A stretch of DNA of 47,070 nt from Hydrogenophaga sp. (GTDB lineage: Bacteria; Pseudomonadota; Gammaproteobacteria; Burkholderiales; Burkholderiaceae_C). Each line of letters begins with the position of its first letter. The stretch's first letter is position 1. Under the pieces are notes generated by a model. The model did not search any database, was not told the origin of the DNA, and saw only the letters and a list, made by a program, of their open reading frames with translations. Positions 7,698 to 15,913 of the stretch are shown here, one piece after another. The position numbers and the translations under genes are program-made. The stretch lies in contig NZ_JAUCZG010000035.1 of the NCBI RefSeq assembly GCF_030373225.1, positions 1-47,070 on the forward strand. The letters are read 5' to 3'.

Positions 7698-9165
7698 CAG
7701 CACGTTCGGCACAGAGAGCCGCTGGGGCCACTTCATGGACGACGTGCGGGTGAACGCGGCCGTGGACACCCCGCTGGAAGTGCGCGGCACGCTCACGCGC
7801 CTGGCCGGCCTGGTGCTGGAGGCCGTGGGTCTCAAGGTGCCGGTGGGCTCGCAATGCCTCATTGGCAACGGCAACAAGCCGCCGGTGCTGGCAGAAGTGG
7901 TGGGGTTCTCCAACGACCGCGCCTTCCTGATGCCTGCGGGCGACACCCACGGTCTTTCCAGCGGCGCGAGTGTGACGCCGCTGGCGCCCTACCGCACCGT
8001 GCCGCGCGTGGGCCACACCAACAAACCGCCCTCGCCCGACGACCGCGGCACGCTGCGCCTGCCACTGGGCCGGGGCCTGCTCGGCCGCGTGGTCGACTCG
8101 CACGGCAACCCGATGGACCACCAGGGTCCGATCATCAACGTGGACATCGAGCCGATGGACCGCGCACCGCTCAACGCGATGGACAGGGATCCGGTTCGCA
8201 CGCCGCTGGACACCGGCGTGCGCGCGATCAACGCCCTGCTCACCGTGGGTCGTGGCCAGCGCATCGGCCTGTTCGCCGGCTCCGGCGTGGGCAAGAGCGT
8301 GTTGCTGGGCATGATGGCGCGCTACACCAAGGCCGACGTGATCGTGGTCGGGCTCATCGGCGAGCGCGGTCGCGAGGTGAAGGAATTCATCGAGGACATC
8401 CTGGGCGTGGAAGGCCGCAAGCGCTCGGTGGTGGTGGCCGCACCGGCCGACGCGCCGCCCCTGGTGCGCATGCAGGGTGCGGCCTACGCCACCGCGATCG
8501 CCGAGCGGTTTCGCGATGACGGGCTCGATGTGCTGCTGCTCATGGACTCGCTCACCCGTTACGCCATGGCGCAGCGCGAGATCGCGCTGGCCATCGGCGA
8601 GCCGCCGGCCACCAAAGGCTATCCGCCGTCGTGTTTTGCCAAGCTGCCGCAGTTGGTGGAGCGCAGCGGCAACGGCTTGAACGGCGTGGGCTCGATCACC
8701 GCCTTCTACACCGTGCTGTCCGAAGGCGACGACCAGCAGGACCCGATTGCCGACGCGGCCCGCGCCATCCTGGACGGCCACATCGTGCTCTCGCGCTCGC
8801 TGGCCGAGTCGGGCCACTTTCCGGCCATCGATGTGGAGGCCTCAGCCTCGCGCGTGATGCACAACGTGGCCGGAGCGGTGCACCTGGATCTGGCGCGCAA
8901 GTTTCGCGGCGCCTGGTCGCGCTACATCAAGAGCCGCGACCTGATCCAGCTCGGCGCCTATGTGCCCGGCAGCGACCCCGAGACCGACCGCGCCATCGTG
9001 CTCTACCCCGCGCTGCAGCGCTTCCTGATGCAGGACATGAACGAAGCCGCGTCCCTGCCCGACAGCCTGCAGCAGTTGCAGGCGGCACTGCAGGAAGACA
9101 AACCGGCCAACGCCCAGCGCCCGTCCCGCGCCCACCACAACCCCTATGAAGGCAAGCAGGCATGA
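7690..9165 (+). CDS. fliI: Flagellum-specific ATP synthase FliI
   Basis: FliI is the hexameric ATPase that powers unloading of export substrates. The 491-aa protein has an F1-beta-like core. The Walker A motif A-G-S-G-V-G-K-S is at residues 196-203, the L-L-L-M-D-S-L-T-R Walker B region lies near 278-288, and the G-E-R-G-R-E-V segment is in between. The length is slightly above average owing to an N-terminal extension of about 25 residues. AGGAAA precedes the ATG, inside the end of fliH. The stop overlaps fliJ in an ATGA, which suggests coupled translation. Confidence 0.98.
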   Translation: MSDSTFGTESRWGHFMDDVRVNAAVDTPLEVRGTLTRLAGLVLEAVGLKVPVGSQCLIGNGNKPPVLAEVVGFSNDRAFLMPAGDTHGLSSGASVTPLAPYRTVPRVGHTNKPPSPDDRGTLRLPLGRGLLGRVVDSHGNPMDHQGPIINVDIEPMDRAPLNAMDRDPVRTPLDTGVRAINALLTVGRGQRIGLFAGSGVGKSVLLGMMARYTKADVIVVGLIGERGREVKEFIEDILGVEGRKRSVVVAAPADAPPLVRMQGAAYATAIAERFRDDGLDVLLLMDSLTRYAMAQREIALAIGEPPATKGYPPSCFAKLPQLVERSGNGLNGVGSITAFYTVLSEGDDQQDPIADAARAILDGHIVLSRSLAESGHFPAIDVEASASRVMHNVAGAVHLDLARKFRGAWSRYIKSRDLIQLGAYVPGSDPETDRAIVLYPALQRFLMQDMNEAASLPDSLQQLQAALQEDKPANAQRPSRAHHNPYEGKQA

Positions 9166-9635
9166 CGACCATTCAGACATTGAACAAGGTGGTTGAAATC
9201 GCCGAAAAACGCCGCGACGAAGCCCTCGGTTCGCTGGGCCAGATGCAGCGCGAACTGCAGGTGGCGCAGGACCAGATGGACCAGCTGCAGGCCTACGCAC
9301 AGGAGGCCGAGCAACGCTGGGCGGTGCGCAGCGCCGCCGGCGTGGACACCGCCTTGCTGATGCACCACCGCCAGTTCATGGCCAAGATCGACCACGCGCT
9401 GGAGTTCCAGCGCGGTGTGCTGCGCGAGCGCATGGACATCATCGAGCGTTGCCAGGGACAGGTGCACGTGTGCGAGCGCGACGTGGCCGGCCTGCGCAAG
9501 TTCACCGAACGCAAGCAGCTCGCGGTGCAGCAGCGCGTGCAGCGCCAGGACCAGAAAAACACCGACGAGATGGCGCTGGCCATCCACCTGCGCCAGAGCC
9601 TGGCGCGGACGCAACAGGAAGGCATTCGCACATGA
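9162..9635 (+). CDS. fliJ: Flagellar export protein FliJ
   Basis: FliJ is the coiled-coil stalk of the export ATPase and escorts chaperones. The 157-aa product is almost entirely helical, rich in Gln, Arg and Glu, with heptad-like spacing. M-D-x-L-Q-A-Y segments near residues 38-45 resemble FliJ. It is joined to fliI by ATGA at 9162-9165 and to fliK by ATGA at 9632-9635, so the three are probably translated as a coupled set. Confidence 0.93.
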   Translation: MTTIQTLNKVVEIAEKRRDEALGSLGQMQRELQVAQDQMDQLQAYAQEAEQRWAVRSAAGVDTALLMHHRQFMAKIDHALEFQRGVLRERMDIIERCQGQVHVCERDVAGLRKFTERKQLAVQQRVQRQDQKNTDEMALAIHLRQSLARTQQEGIRT

Positions 9636-10921
9636 GCAGCACCACCACCACCACCGCCAGCCCACCCAAACCGGTGGAGGCCACGGCCAGGCCGGCGCAG
9701 GCCGGCGCCCGCGCACCGAAGGACCAGCCCGACGGCACGGACATTTTCTCGAGCCTGCTCAACCTGCTCGCCAGCACCCAGGTTCTGCCCGAAGCCAGCA
9801 GCGCGCCGGGCGAGCCGCCCGCGGCTGCCAGCGCCGAAGAGCGCGCCGAGCAGAACGGTCCGGCCAACCCCTTGACCGCCCTGATGGACTGGGGCATGCC
9901 GGGATGGTCGCGCACCGCTTCGACCGCCCGCACCGACGGCGATGCGGGCCTGCCCGGTGCCGCTGCAGCGAACCGCCCGGCGCCCGCCAGCGGCCGCGAA
10001 GGCAAGATCGACGTTCAGGACATGACCGCCGTGCCCGACACACCCGTGGATGCCGGCCTGATCGACGGCGCGGTGCAGGCCGGTCCCCGGGGCACTCCCG
10101 CGTTGCCGGCCAACAGCCCCCGGGCGGGCGCCGCCATCGCAGGCGCTGCACGAGGCACCGACGGTGTCACCGCCAGCACGGCCTGGCGGCACGCATCGTC
10201 CGCCAACAGCGAGACGGTGGCGCTGCAGCAGGCTGCGAACCAGACCGCCCAGGCCCACGCGGTGCGCAGCACCGTGGCCTTGAACGAGCGCTTCGGCCTG
10301 ACCCCCGGTGTGCCGCTGGCGCCGACGGACCGGCGTGACGTCCCGGTGGAAGGGTTCAACCCACCGGCATTGGCAGGCCCGGGCCCACAGGCTGCGCAAG
10401 TCGCCGCGCTGCCGGGTGCCGTGGCGACAGACCTTGCCATGGGCTCGGACAGCGCCGGCTCCAACAACCCGTCGCACGAGCCCACCGACACCGGGGCCGA
10501 CAACCCCATGGCCGACACCCATGCCGGCGAAGAACCCACCGTGACCCACTGGGGCACGCAGCACTTGCGACACGCCAGCCTGCGTGTCGGCGGTGAAGCG
10601 GGCGAACAGGCGATCGACATCCAGCTCTCGATGCAGGGCCAGGAAGTGCAGGTGGCGTTCATGAGCGAGAGCGCCGAGGCGCGCGCCTTGTTGCGCGAGA
10701 ACGCCGGCGCTTCGCTGGCCGACCTGCTGAACAGGAGCGGCATCCAGCTCGGCGGCGTGTCGGTCGGGGCCCACGGCCAGCCGGGTTCGCGCGGTGATGA
10801 CGGCGCGGCGCGGCCACGGGGCGTGACGCAAGTCAGCAACCCCACCGCTGCAGACGCGACCCGCCCCACGCCATCCGCACCCAGAGCCGACGGCAGCCAC
10901 CCGCTGGACGTCTTCGCCTGA
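9632..10921 (+). CDS. fliK: Flagellar hook-length control protein FliK
   Basis: FliK is the exported ruler that sets hook length and switches export specificity. The 429-aa product has a long low-complexity Ala/Pro/Thr/Gly-rich N-terminal part, and a globular C-terminal Flg_hook domain around residues 310-385 with I-D-I-Q-L-S-M-Q-G-Q-E-V-Q-V-A-F and L-x-x-L-L-x-x-x-G-I-Q-L. The ATG at 9632 overlaps the fliJ stop; an upstream in-frame start at 9449 would lie deep inside fliJ and is not favoured. A hairpin follows the stop. Confidence 0.93.
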   Translation: MSSTTTTTASPPKPVEATARPAQAGARAPKDQPDGTDIFSSLLNLLASTQVLPEASSAPGEPPAAASAEERAEQNGPANPLTALMDWGMPGWSRTASTARTDGDAGLPGAAAANRPAPASGREGKIDVQDMTAVPDTPVDAGLIDGAVQAGPRGTPALPANSPRAGAAIAGAARGTDGVTASTAWRHASSANSETVALQQAANQTAQAHAVRSTVALNERFGLTPGVPLAPTDRRDVPVEGFNPPALAGPGPQAAQVAALPGAVATDLAMGSDSAGSNNPSHEPTDTGADNPMADTHAGEEPTVTHWGTQHLRHASLRVGGEAGEQAIDIQLSMQGQEVQVAFMSESAEARALLRENAGASLADLLNRSGIQLGGVSVGAHGQPGSRGDDGAARPRGVTQVSNPTAADATRPTPSAPRADGSHPLDVFA

Positions 10922-10929
10922 ACACCTTA

Positions 10930-10953
10930 ATAAGCGCCTTTTCAGGCGCTTAT
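10930..10953. terminator. Hairpin after fliK
   Basis: ATAAGCGCC (10930-10938), a TTTTCA loop, and GGCGCTTAT (10945-10953) form a perfect 9-bp stem starting 9 bases after the fliK stop. The T-tract is short, so termination may be partial. It likely ends the fliF-K transcript. Confidence 0.6.
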
Positions 10954-11020
10954 CTGATGACCGGCATGAGGGCCCCCGCCCAATAATTCTTCAAACCCCA
11001 CGCGCATCGTGCGTGTGCCT

Positions 11021-11043
11021 CCCCCTCCCCGCGGGGGCTTTTT
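11021..11043 (+). terminator. Second hairpin with T-run just before fliL
   Basis: CCCCC (11021-11025) can pair with GGGGG (11033-11037), followed by CTTTTTG (11038-11044). The fliL ribosome binding site GAAGGA (11044-11049) starts in the T-run. The position suggests attenuation or RBS occlusion rather than simple termination. Confidence 0.45.
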
Positions 11044-11054
11044 GAAGGATGACC

Positions 11055-11627
11055 ATGTCTGCTGCTGCCGCCGCCACCACCGCCGCTCCTGAAGCGCCGA
11101 AGAAGAAGAGCAAGAAACTGCTGTTCATCATCATCGGCGTGGTGGTGCTGGCCCTGATCGGTGCCGCAGCGGCCCTGTTCATCCTCAAGAAGAACACCGC
11201 CGAGGACGACGAGTACGCCGACGACGAGGCCGTGGCCCAGGTGGCCAAGGACCCGAAGAACGCGCCCACCTTTCTTCCGCTGGAGAACATGGTGGTCAAC
11301 CTGGCCGACCCAGGCGGCAGCCGCTTCATCCAGCTCGGCCTGACGCTGCAACTGCAGGACGCCAAGACCGAAGCCGACGTGAAGACCTACATGCCGAACA
11401 TCCGCAGCGAGATCCTGCTGCTGATCTCCCAGCGCACGGCCGACGAGATGCTGCAGGTGCAGGGCAAGGGCAAGCTGGCCAACGACATCATCGCGGCCAT
11501 CTCCAAAGAGATGGGCTACGAGATGCCGGCGCCAGCGGCCGGCGAAGAAGGCGCGCCGAAGAAAAAATCGAAGGCGGCGCCGAACCCGGTGCAGGCCGTG
11601 CTGTTCTCCAGCCTCATCGTGCAGTGA
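11055..11627 (+). CDS. fliL: Flagellar basal body-associated protein FliL
   Basis: FliL is a single-pass inner membrane protein that surrounds and stabilises the stator near the C ring. The 190-aa product has a Lys-rich cytoplasmic start (K-K-K-S-K-K), one membrane segment at about residues 22-44, and a periplasmic SPFH-like domain with the F-L-P-L-E-x-M-V-V-N-L and R-F-I-Q-L-G-L-x-L-x-L segments typical of FliL. Two Met codons are adjacent; the ATG at 11055 sits at proper distance from GAAGGA, whereas the one at 11049 would overlap it. It heads a second run, fliLMNOPQR. Confidence 0.95.
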   Translation: MSAAAAATTAAPEAPKKKSKKLLFIIIGVVVLALIGAAAALFILKKNTAEDDEYADDEAVAQVAKDPKNAPTFLPLENMVVNLADPGGSRFIQLGLTLQLQDAKTEADVKTYMPNIRSEILLLISQRTADEMLQVQGKGKLANDIIAAISKEMGYEMPAPAAGEEGAPKKKSKAAPNPVQAVLFSSLIVQ

Positions 11628-11642
11628 CCGGAGCCCCACGCC

Positions 11643-12647
11643 ATGGCTGAGTCATTTCTGTCCCAGGAAGAAATCGACGCCCTGCTCGAAGGCGTCACCG
11701 GCGAGAGCCAGAAACTCGCCAAGGAAGACGCGCCCACCAGCGGCGTGCGCGACTACAACCTGCAGAGCCAGGAGCGCATCGTGCGTGGGCGCATGCCCAC
11801 CATGGAGATCGTCAACGAGCGCTTCTCGCGCAACCTGCGCCTGGGTCTCTTCAACTTCATCCGGCGCAGCCCCGAGATTTCGGTGGGCGCGGTGCAGGTG
11901 CAGAAGTACAGCGCCTTCCTGCGTGAGCTGGTGGTGCCGACCAACTTCAACATCATGGCCATCCGCCCGCTGCGCGGCAACGGTCTGGTGGTGTGCGAAC
12001 CCACCTTGCTGTTCGGTGTGATCGACAGCCTGTTCGGCGGCAACGGCAAGTTCCACACCCGCATCGAGGGCCGCGACTTCTCACCCACCGAACAGCGCGT
12101 GATCAACCGCCTGGTGGACGTGGTGGCCGAGGAATACAAGAAGGCCTGGCGCGGCGTGTATCCGATCGAGCTGCACTACCAGCGCTCGGAGATGCAGCCC
12201 CAGTTCGCGACCATCGCCACACCCAGCGAGATCGTGGTGTCCACCAGCTTCACGCTGGAGATCGGCGACATCACCGGCTCGCTGCACCTGTGCATTCCCT
12301 ACGCCACGCTGGAGCCCATTCGCGACGTGCTGTATTCCAGCGTGCAGGGCGACGCGATCGAGGTTGACCGCCGCTGGGTCAAGTTGCTCAGCCACGAGAT
12401 CCAGGCCGCCGAGGTCACCATGGTCGCCGAGCTGGCGCAGACCGACGCCACGGTGGAGCAACTGCTGGCCATGCAGATCGGCGACTTCATCGAACTCGAC
12501 CGCAACCCCACCATCCAGGCGCATGTGGACGGGGTGCCGATCTTCGAAGGTCAATACGGCACCCACAAAGGCAAATACGCACTTCGCGTGGAGCGCAACC
12601 TGCGCGGCATCGACTCGAACTGGCTCGGAGAAAACCATGTCCACTGA
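11643..12647 (+). CDS. fliM: Flagellar motor switch protein FliM
   Basis: FliM forms the middle of the C ring and receives phospho-CheY. The 334-aa protein starts with the CheY-binding peptide L-S-Q-E-E-I-D-A-L-L at residues 6-15. The middle CheC-like domain follows, with the G-R-x-P-T-M-E-I region near 50 and N-G-L-V-V-C-E-P-T-L-L-F-G-V-I-D near 110. It ends with a C-terminal SpoA domain that pairs with FliN. It overlaps fliN by 11 bp. Confidence 0.98.
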   Translation: MAESFLSQEEIDALLEGVTGESQKLAKEDAPTSGVRDYNLQSQERIVRGRMPTMEIVNERFSRNLRLGLFNFIRRSPEISVGAVQVQKYSAFLRELVVPTNFNIMAIRPLRGNGLVVCEPTLLFGVIDSLFGGNGKFHTRIEGRDFSPTEQRVINRLVDVVAEEYKKAWRGVYPIELHYQRSEMQPQFATIATPSEIVVSTSFTLEIGDITGSLHLCIPYATLEPIRDVLYSSVQGDAIEVDRRWVKLLSHEIQAAEVTMVAELAQTDATVEQLLAMQIGDFIELDRNPTIQAHVDGVPIFEGQYGTHKGKYALRVERNLRGIDSNWLGENHVH

Positions 12648-13065
12648 AACCCCTTCACAAGAATCCGTTGCCGACGACTGGGCGCAGGCCCTCGAAGAGC
12701 AGTCGAGCACCAGCACGTCGGCCGACGATGGCCCGCACGTGTTCGAGGCGAACGCCACACCGATCCCGACGGCGACGGGGGCCTCCACCGGAAACCCGAT
12801 GCACGACATCCAGATGGTGCTCGACATCCCGGTGCAGCTCTCGGTGGAGCTTGGCCGCACGCGCGTGCCGATCAAGTACATCCTGCAACTCGCGCAGGGC
12901 TCCATCGTCGAGCTCGACGCACTCGCCGGTGAACCCATGGACGTGCTGGTCAACGGCTACCTGATCGCGCAGGGCGAGGTGGTGGTGGTCAACGACAAGT
13001 TCGGCATCCGGCTCACCGACATCGTCACGCCTTCTGAACGCATGAAGAGAGTCAGCAGGACATGA
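12637..13065 (+). CDS. fliN: Flagellar motor switch protein FliN
   Basis: FliN builds the base of the C ring and docks FliH during export. The 142-aa product has a variable acidic N-terminal 55 residues and a C-terminal SpoA domain with M-x-L-D-I-P-V-Q-L-S-V-E-L-G and E-P-M-D-V-L-V-N-G near residues 60-115, ending in G-I-R-L-T-D-I-V. The ATG at 12637 lies inside the end of fliM with CGGAG upstream. A post-stop repeat follows before fliO. Confidence 0.97.
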   Translation: MSTETPSQESVADDWAQALEEQSSTSTSADDGPHVFEANATPIPTATGASTGNPMHDIQMVLDIPVQLSVELGRTRVPIKYILQLAQGSIVELDALAGEPMDVLVNGYLIAQGEVVVVNDKFGIRLTDIVTPSERMKRVSRT

Positions 13066-13156
13066 AGGGGTGGACCCCCCGCGCCGCCTTCGGCGTCACC
13101 CCCCTGGCAGTGGGGCGATGACTGGGGCCGGCGAAGCCGGACCCGCGTCATCACTG
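13066..13156 (+). repeat. Dispersed post-stop GC repeat, copy D
   Basis: It begins immediately after the fliN stop with the shared order of elements: GCCGCCTTCGGCG, a run of C with CAGTGGGG, then ATGACTGGGGCCGGCGAAGCCGGACCCGCGTCAT with its outer arms complementary (ATGAC/GTCAT). It occupies most of the fliN-fliO gap. Confidence 0.75.
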
Positions 13157-13169
13157 GATTGAAAACCCT

Positions 13170-13181
13170 TCGTTCGAACGA
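13170..13181. promoter_or_regulatory. 12-bp perfect palindrome at the fliO start
   Basis: TCGTTCGAACGA is a perfect palindrome ending 2 bases before the fliO ATG, exactly where a Shine-Dalgarno sequence would be expected. None is visible. Confidence 0.4.
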
Positions 13182-13183
13182 CC

Positions 13184-13540
13184 ATGTTGCAAAACGCTCT
13201 TCCTGCCCTGCTGCTGCTGGCCTTGATGGTGGGCCTGGCCTTGGCCCTCAAGTGGGCACGGGGTCGCCTGCCCGGGATGGCCGGCCACGGCGGGCCGGCC
13301 TTGCAGGTGCTCTCCAGCCTGTCGCTGGGGCCGCAGCAGCGTGTGGTCGCGGTGCAGGTGGGTGAAGGTGCCGATCGCATCTGCCTGGTGCTGGGCGTGG
13401 CCGCGGGCAGCGTGACCGCGCTGCACCAGATGCCGTTGCCGGCCGAACTGCCCGGCTTGCCGATCGATCCCGCGGCACCGCCCAGCGGCTTCGCTGCGCG
13501 ACTCTCACAACTCATGAAAGCCCCCCATGCGCCGCGTTGA
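13184..13540 (+). CDS. fliO: Flagellar biosynthetic protein FliO
   Basis: FliO is a small membrane protein that assists assembly of the FliP5-Q-R export gate. The 118-aa product has one N-terminal membrane segment (about residues 5-24, Leu/Ala-rich) and a cytoplasmic domain with [18 protein letters not shown], the usual FliO pattern. FliO is variable, so position between fliN and fliP supports the call. It overlaps fliP by 14 bp. No Shine-Dalgarno is obvious ahead of the ATG. Confidence 0.93.
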   Translation: MLQNALPALLLLALMVGLALALKWARGRLPGMAGHGGPALQVLSSLSLGPQQRVVAVQVGEGADRICLVLGVAAGSVTALHQMPLPAELPGLPIDPAAPPSGFAARLSQLMKAPHAPR

Positions 13541-14321
13541 CCTGATGCGAGGCGGGCTGATCTTCGGCGCGCTGGCGCTGTGTGCCGCCGGTGTCTGGGC
13601 GCAGGCGCTGCCGCTGCCCACACCTCCGGCAGCCCCGGCCGCCGCCGGTCCATCGCTGCCCCTGATGATCGGTCAGGGCAGTGGCAGCACCAGCTACTCG
13701 GTGCCGATCCAGACCCTGCTGTTCTTCACCGCGCTCTCGTTCCTGCCGGCCGTGCTGCTGCTCATGACCGGCTTCACCCGCATCGTGATCGTGCTCTCGC
13801 TGCTGCGTCAGGCCCTGGGCACCCAGTCGGCGCCACCCAACCAGGTGATCGTGGGCCTGTCGCTGTTTCTCACGCTCTTTGTGATGGGCCCCACGCTGGA
13901 CAAGGTGTACGCCGATGCCTACGAGCCCTACTCGCGCAATGCCATCACCTTCGACCAGGCGCTTGAGCGCGGCCAGGGCCCCATGCGCGCCTTCATGCTC
14001 AAACAGACGCGCCAGTCCGACTTTGAACTCTTTGCCAAGCTGGCCAAGCTGCCGAACGAGGTGAGCGCCGAGAACGCACCGTTTCGCGTGCTCGTGCCGG
14101 CCTTCGTCACCAGCGAGCTCAAGACCGCGTTCCAGATCGGCTTCATGATCTTCATTCCCTTCCTGGTGATCGACATGGTGGTGGCCAGCGTGCTGATGTC
14201 GCTGGGCATGATGATGCTGTCCCCGGTGCTGGTGGCGCTGCCGTTCAAGCTGATGTTGTTTGTTCTGGCTGACGGCTGGAATCTGCTGATTGGTTCGTTG
14301 GCGGCCTCCTTCGCCCAATAG
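13527..14321 (+). CDS. fliP: Flagellar export gate protein FliP
   Basis: FliP forms the pentameric core of the export gate. The 264-aa protein starts with a cleavable-type signal segment (about residues 1-26, ending A-Q-A) and has four membrane helices, with the [17 protein letters not shown] region near 70-90 and the FliP signature F-I-P-F-L-V-I-D near 208-216. It overlaps fliO and is followed after 8 bases by fliQ, whose AGGAAA overlaps the stop. Confidence 0.98.
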   Translation: MRRVDLMRGGLIFGALALCAAGVWAQALPLPTPPAAPAAAGPSLPLMIGQGSGSTSYSVPIQTLLFFTALSFLPAVLLLMTGFTRIVIVLSLLRQALGTQSAPPNQVIVGLSLFLTLFVMGPTLDKVYADAYEPYSRNAITFDQALERGQGPMRAFMLKQTRQSDFELFAKLAKLPNEVSAENAPFRVLVPAFVTSELKTAFQIGFMIFIPFLVIDMVVASVLMSLGMMMLSPVLVALPFKLMLFVLADGWNLLIGSLAASFAQ

Positions 14322-14329
14322 GAAAAGAC

Positions 14330-14599
14330 ATGGATCCCCAAGCCGCTCTAACGATGGCGCAGAACGCGCTGTTCATGTTGCTCATGGTGGCCGCACCGGT
14401 GCTGGCCACGGTGCTGGTCGTGGGTCTGGTGGTGAGCCTGTTCCAGGCCATCACGCAGATCAACGAGGCCACACTGGCCTTCGTGCCCAAGCTGATCGCA
14501 GCGATTGCGGTGTTCGCCATCGCCGGGCCGTGGATGATGACCACCATGGTCGAGTTCATCCGCAGCACCATCCTCTCGATTCCGAACTATGCGATCTAG
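14330..14599 (+). CDS. fliQ: Flagellar export gate protein FliQ
   Basis: FliQ wraps around the FliP/FliR core of the export gate. The 89-aa length is standard. Two membrane helices are visible (about residues 13-38 and 52-78), with the conserved Q-A-x-T-Q-I-N-E-A-T-L-A-F-x-P-K between them. A Shine-Dalgarno AGGAAA at 14321-14326 fits the ATG at 14330. Confidence 0.97.
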   Translation: MDPQAALTMAQNALFMLLMVAAPVLATVLVVGLVVSLFQAITQINEATLAFVPKLIAAIAVFAIAGPWMMTTMVEFIRSTILSIPNYAI

Positions 14600-14619
14600 A
14601 GCCAGCGTGGCGAACTGAC

Positions 14620-15387
14620 ATGCCCACGTTCACCGAAGCGCAGGTGATGGCGCTGGTCTCGCCGGTGTTCTGGCCGTTCCTGCGCATCCTCGCCGTCTTC
14701 TCGAGCGCACCCATCTTCTCCTCGCGCTCGGTGCCGCTGCGCACCCGGGTGGCGCTGGCCTTCATCGTGGCCGTGTGTGCCCAGGCCGGCCTGGGCGACC
14801 AGCCCATGGTTGCGCTCACCGATCCGCAGGCGTTTTCCACCGTGGTGCAGCAGGTGGTGGTGGGCATCGCCATCGGTCTGGCGGTGCGCATCGTGTTCGC
14901 CTCGGTGGAGCTGGCCGGCGAAGTCATCGGTCTGCAGATGGGCCTGAACTTCGCGGGCTTCTTCGATCCTTCGACCAATGCACAGTCGAGCACGGTCGGC
15001 CGCTTCTTCGGCAACACCACCATGCTGCTGTTCGTGGTGATGGGTGGGCACCTCATGCTGCTGCAGGCGGTGATCGCCAGCTTCAACACCTTTCCGGTGG
15101 GCGGCGGCGCGCTCGAATCGGTCAACCGCATGCAGCTGCACGAGCTCGGTGCCGTGGTGTTCCGCTACGGCCTGTGGATCGCCCTGCCCATGATCGGCAT
15201 GCTGCTCTTCATCAACATCGTGCTGGGCTTCGTCTCGCGCATCGCGCCGCAGATGAACGCGTTTGCCATCGGCTTTCCACTCACGCTGTCGGCCGGCCTG
15301 GTGGGCATCGCCTTCACCTTGCCGATGCTCGACGCCCCGGTGGCCGCCCTCATGAAACTGGCCACCGACATCTTCACCGGCGGCTGA
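14620..15387 (+). CDS. fliR: Flagellar export gate protein FliR
   Basis: FliR is the single gate-core subunit that completes the FliP5R1 ring. The 255-aa protein has about six membrane segments, an R-S-V-P-L-R-T-R-V loop near 34-42, and the conserved G-E-x-I-G-L-Q-M-G-L-N-F-A-x-x-x-D-P stretch near 95-115. It is the last gene of the fliL-R run. An in-frame upstream opening begins inside fliQ in another frame and is not coding. flhB does not follow, so it must lie elsewhere. Confidence 0.97.
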   Translation: MPTFTEAQVMALVSPVFWPFLRILAVFSSAPIFSSRSVPLRTRVALAFIVAVCAQAGLGDQPMVALTDPQAFSTVVQQVVVGIAIGLAVRIVFASVELAGEVIGLQMGLNFAGFFDPSTNAQSSTVGRFFGNTTMLLFVVMGGHLMLLQAVIASFNTFPVGGGALESVNRMQLHELGAVVFRYGLWIALPMIGMLLFINIVLGFVSRIAPQMNAFAIGFPLTLSAGLVGIAFTLPMLDAPVAALMKLATDIFTGG

Positions 15388-15395
15388 GGCCGCGC

Positions 15396-15848
15396 TCACT
15401 CCCAGGTCAGTCGCACCAGCTTCCACTCGTTCGACACCAGGCGCCACTCCAGGCGCACCTCGTACGGCGCAGCCCGCTCGGGAATCAGCCCCTGCGCACC
15501 CGTGACCACCACCTGCGCCTGCGTCAGGCCCGACTGGCGTGCGGTCGGATCGATGCTGCTCTTGCGCGTGAGGGCGATCACCTTCACGCTGGCATAGCGC
15601 AGGAACATGAGCGTCATGGTCTTGCGCGCCCCGTCACGGTCCATGCCGTCCTGGGCCGAGAAGCCGGCGTCGAGCTGGTCGAGCACCGCGCGGGTGTCCT
15701 TGGCCTCCAGGTTGTCCTGCAACTGCTGCACCGCGGCCTCCAGCCGGGCCTGCGGATCGTCCTTGCCGCAGCCGCCCAGCAGCAAGGCCGCCACCATGGC
15801 CAGGACCACCCACCACCGCACCGACACACCCGACTTGCCCAGTACCAC
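15396..15848 (-). CDS. Small predicted lipoprotein, NTF2-like size
   Basis: This 150-aa product is not recognised by name. A hydrophobic signal (residues 11-26) ends in the lipobox L-L-G-G-C with Cys27, so it should be an outer- or inner-membrane-anchored periplasmic lipoprotein. After it come helical segments and alternating beta segments (V-R-L-E-W-R-L-V and W-K-L-V-R-L near the end) of the size and pattern of NTF2/SnoaL-like domains. The GTG start at 15848 is supported by GAGGGG on the minus strand 6 bases upstream. It is convergent with fliR (8-bp gap) and divergent from the acyl-CoA synthetase. Function unknown. Confidence 0.75.
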   Translation of the reverse strand: MVLGKSGVSVRWWVVLAMVAALLLGGCGKDDPQARLEAAVQQLQDNLEAKDTRAVLDQLDAGFSAQDGMDRDGARKTMTLMFLRYASVKVIALTRKSSIDPTARQSGLTQAQVVVTGAQGLIPERAAPYEVRLEWRLVSNEWKLVRLTWE

Positions 15849-15913
15849 CTTGAACCCCTCGTCACAATAGGCCCTCCACTGTAGTCGTCTGCCATTGCCC
15901 CCTGGAGACTCCC

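Noticed and set aside
11049..11054. Alternative fliL start two codons upstream
   Set aside because: That ATG overlaps the GAAGGA ribosome binding site; the ATG at 11055 is correctly spaced.
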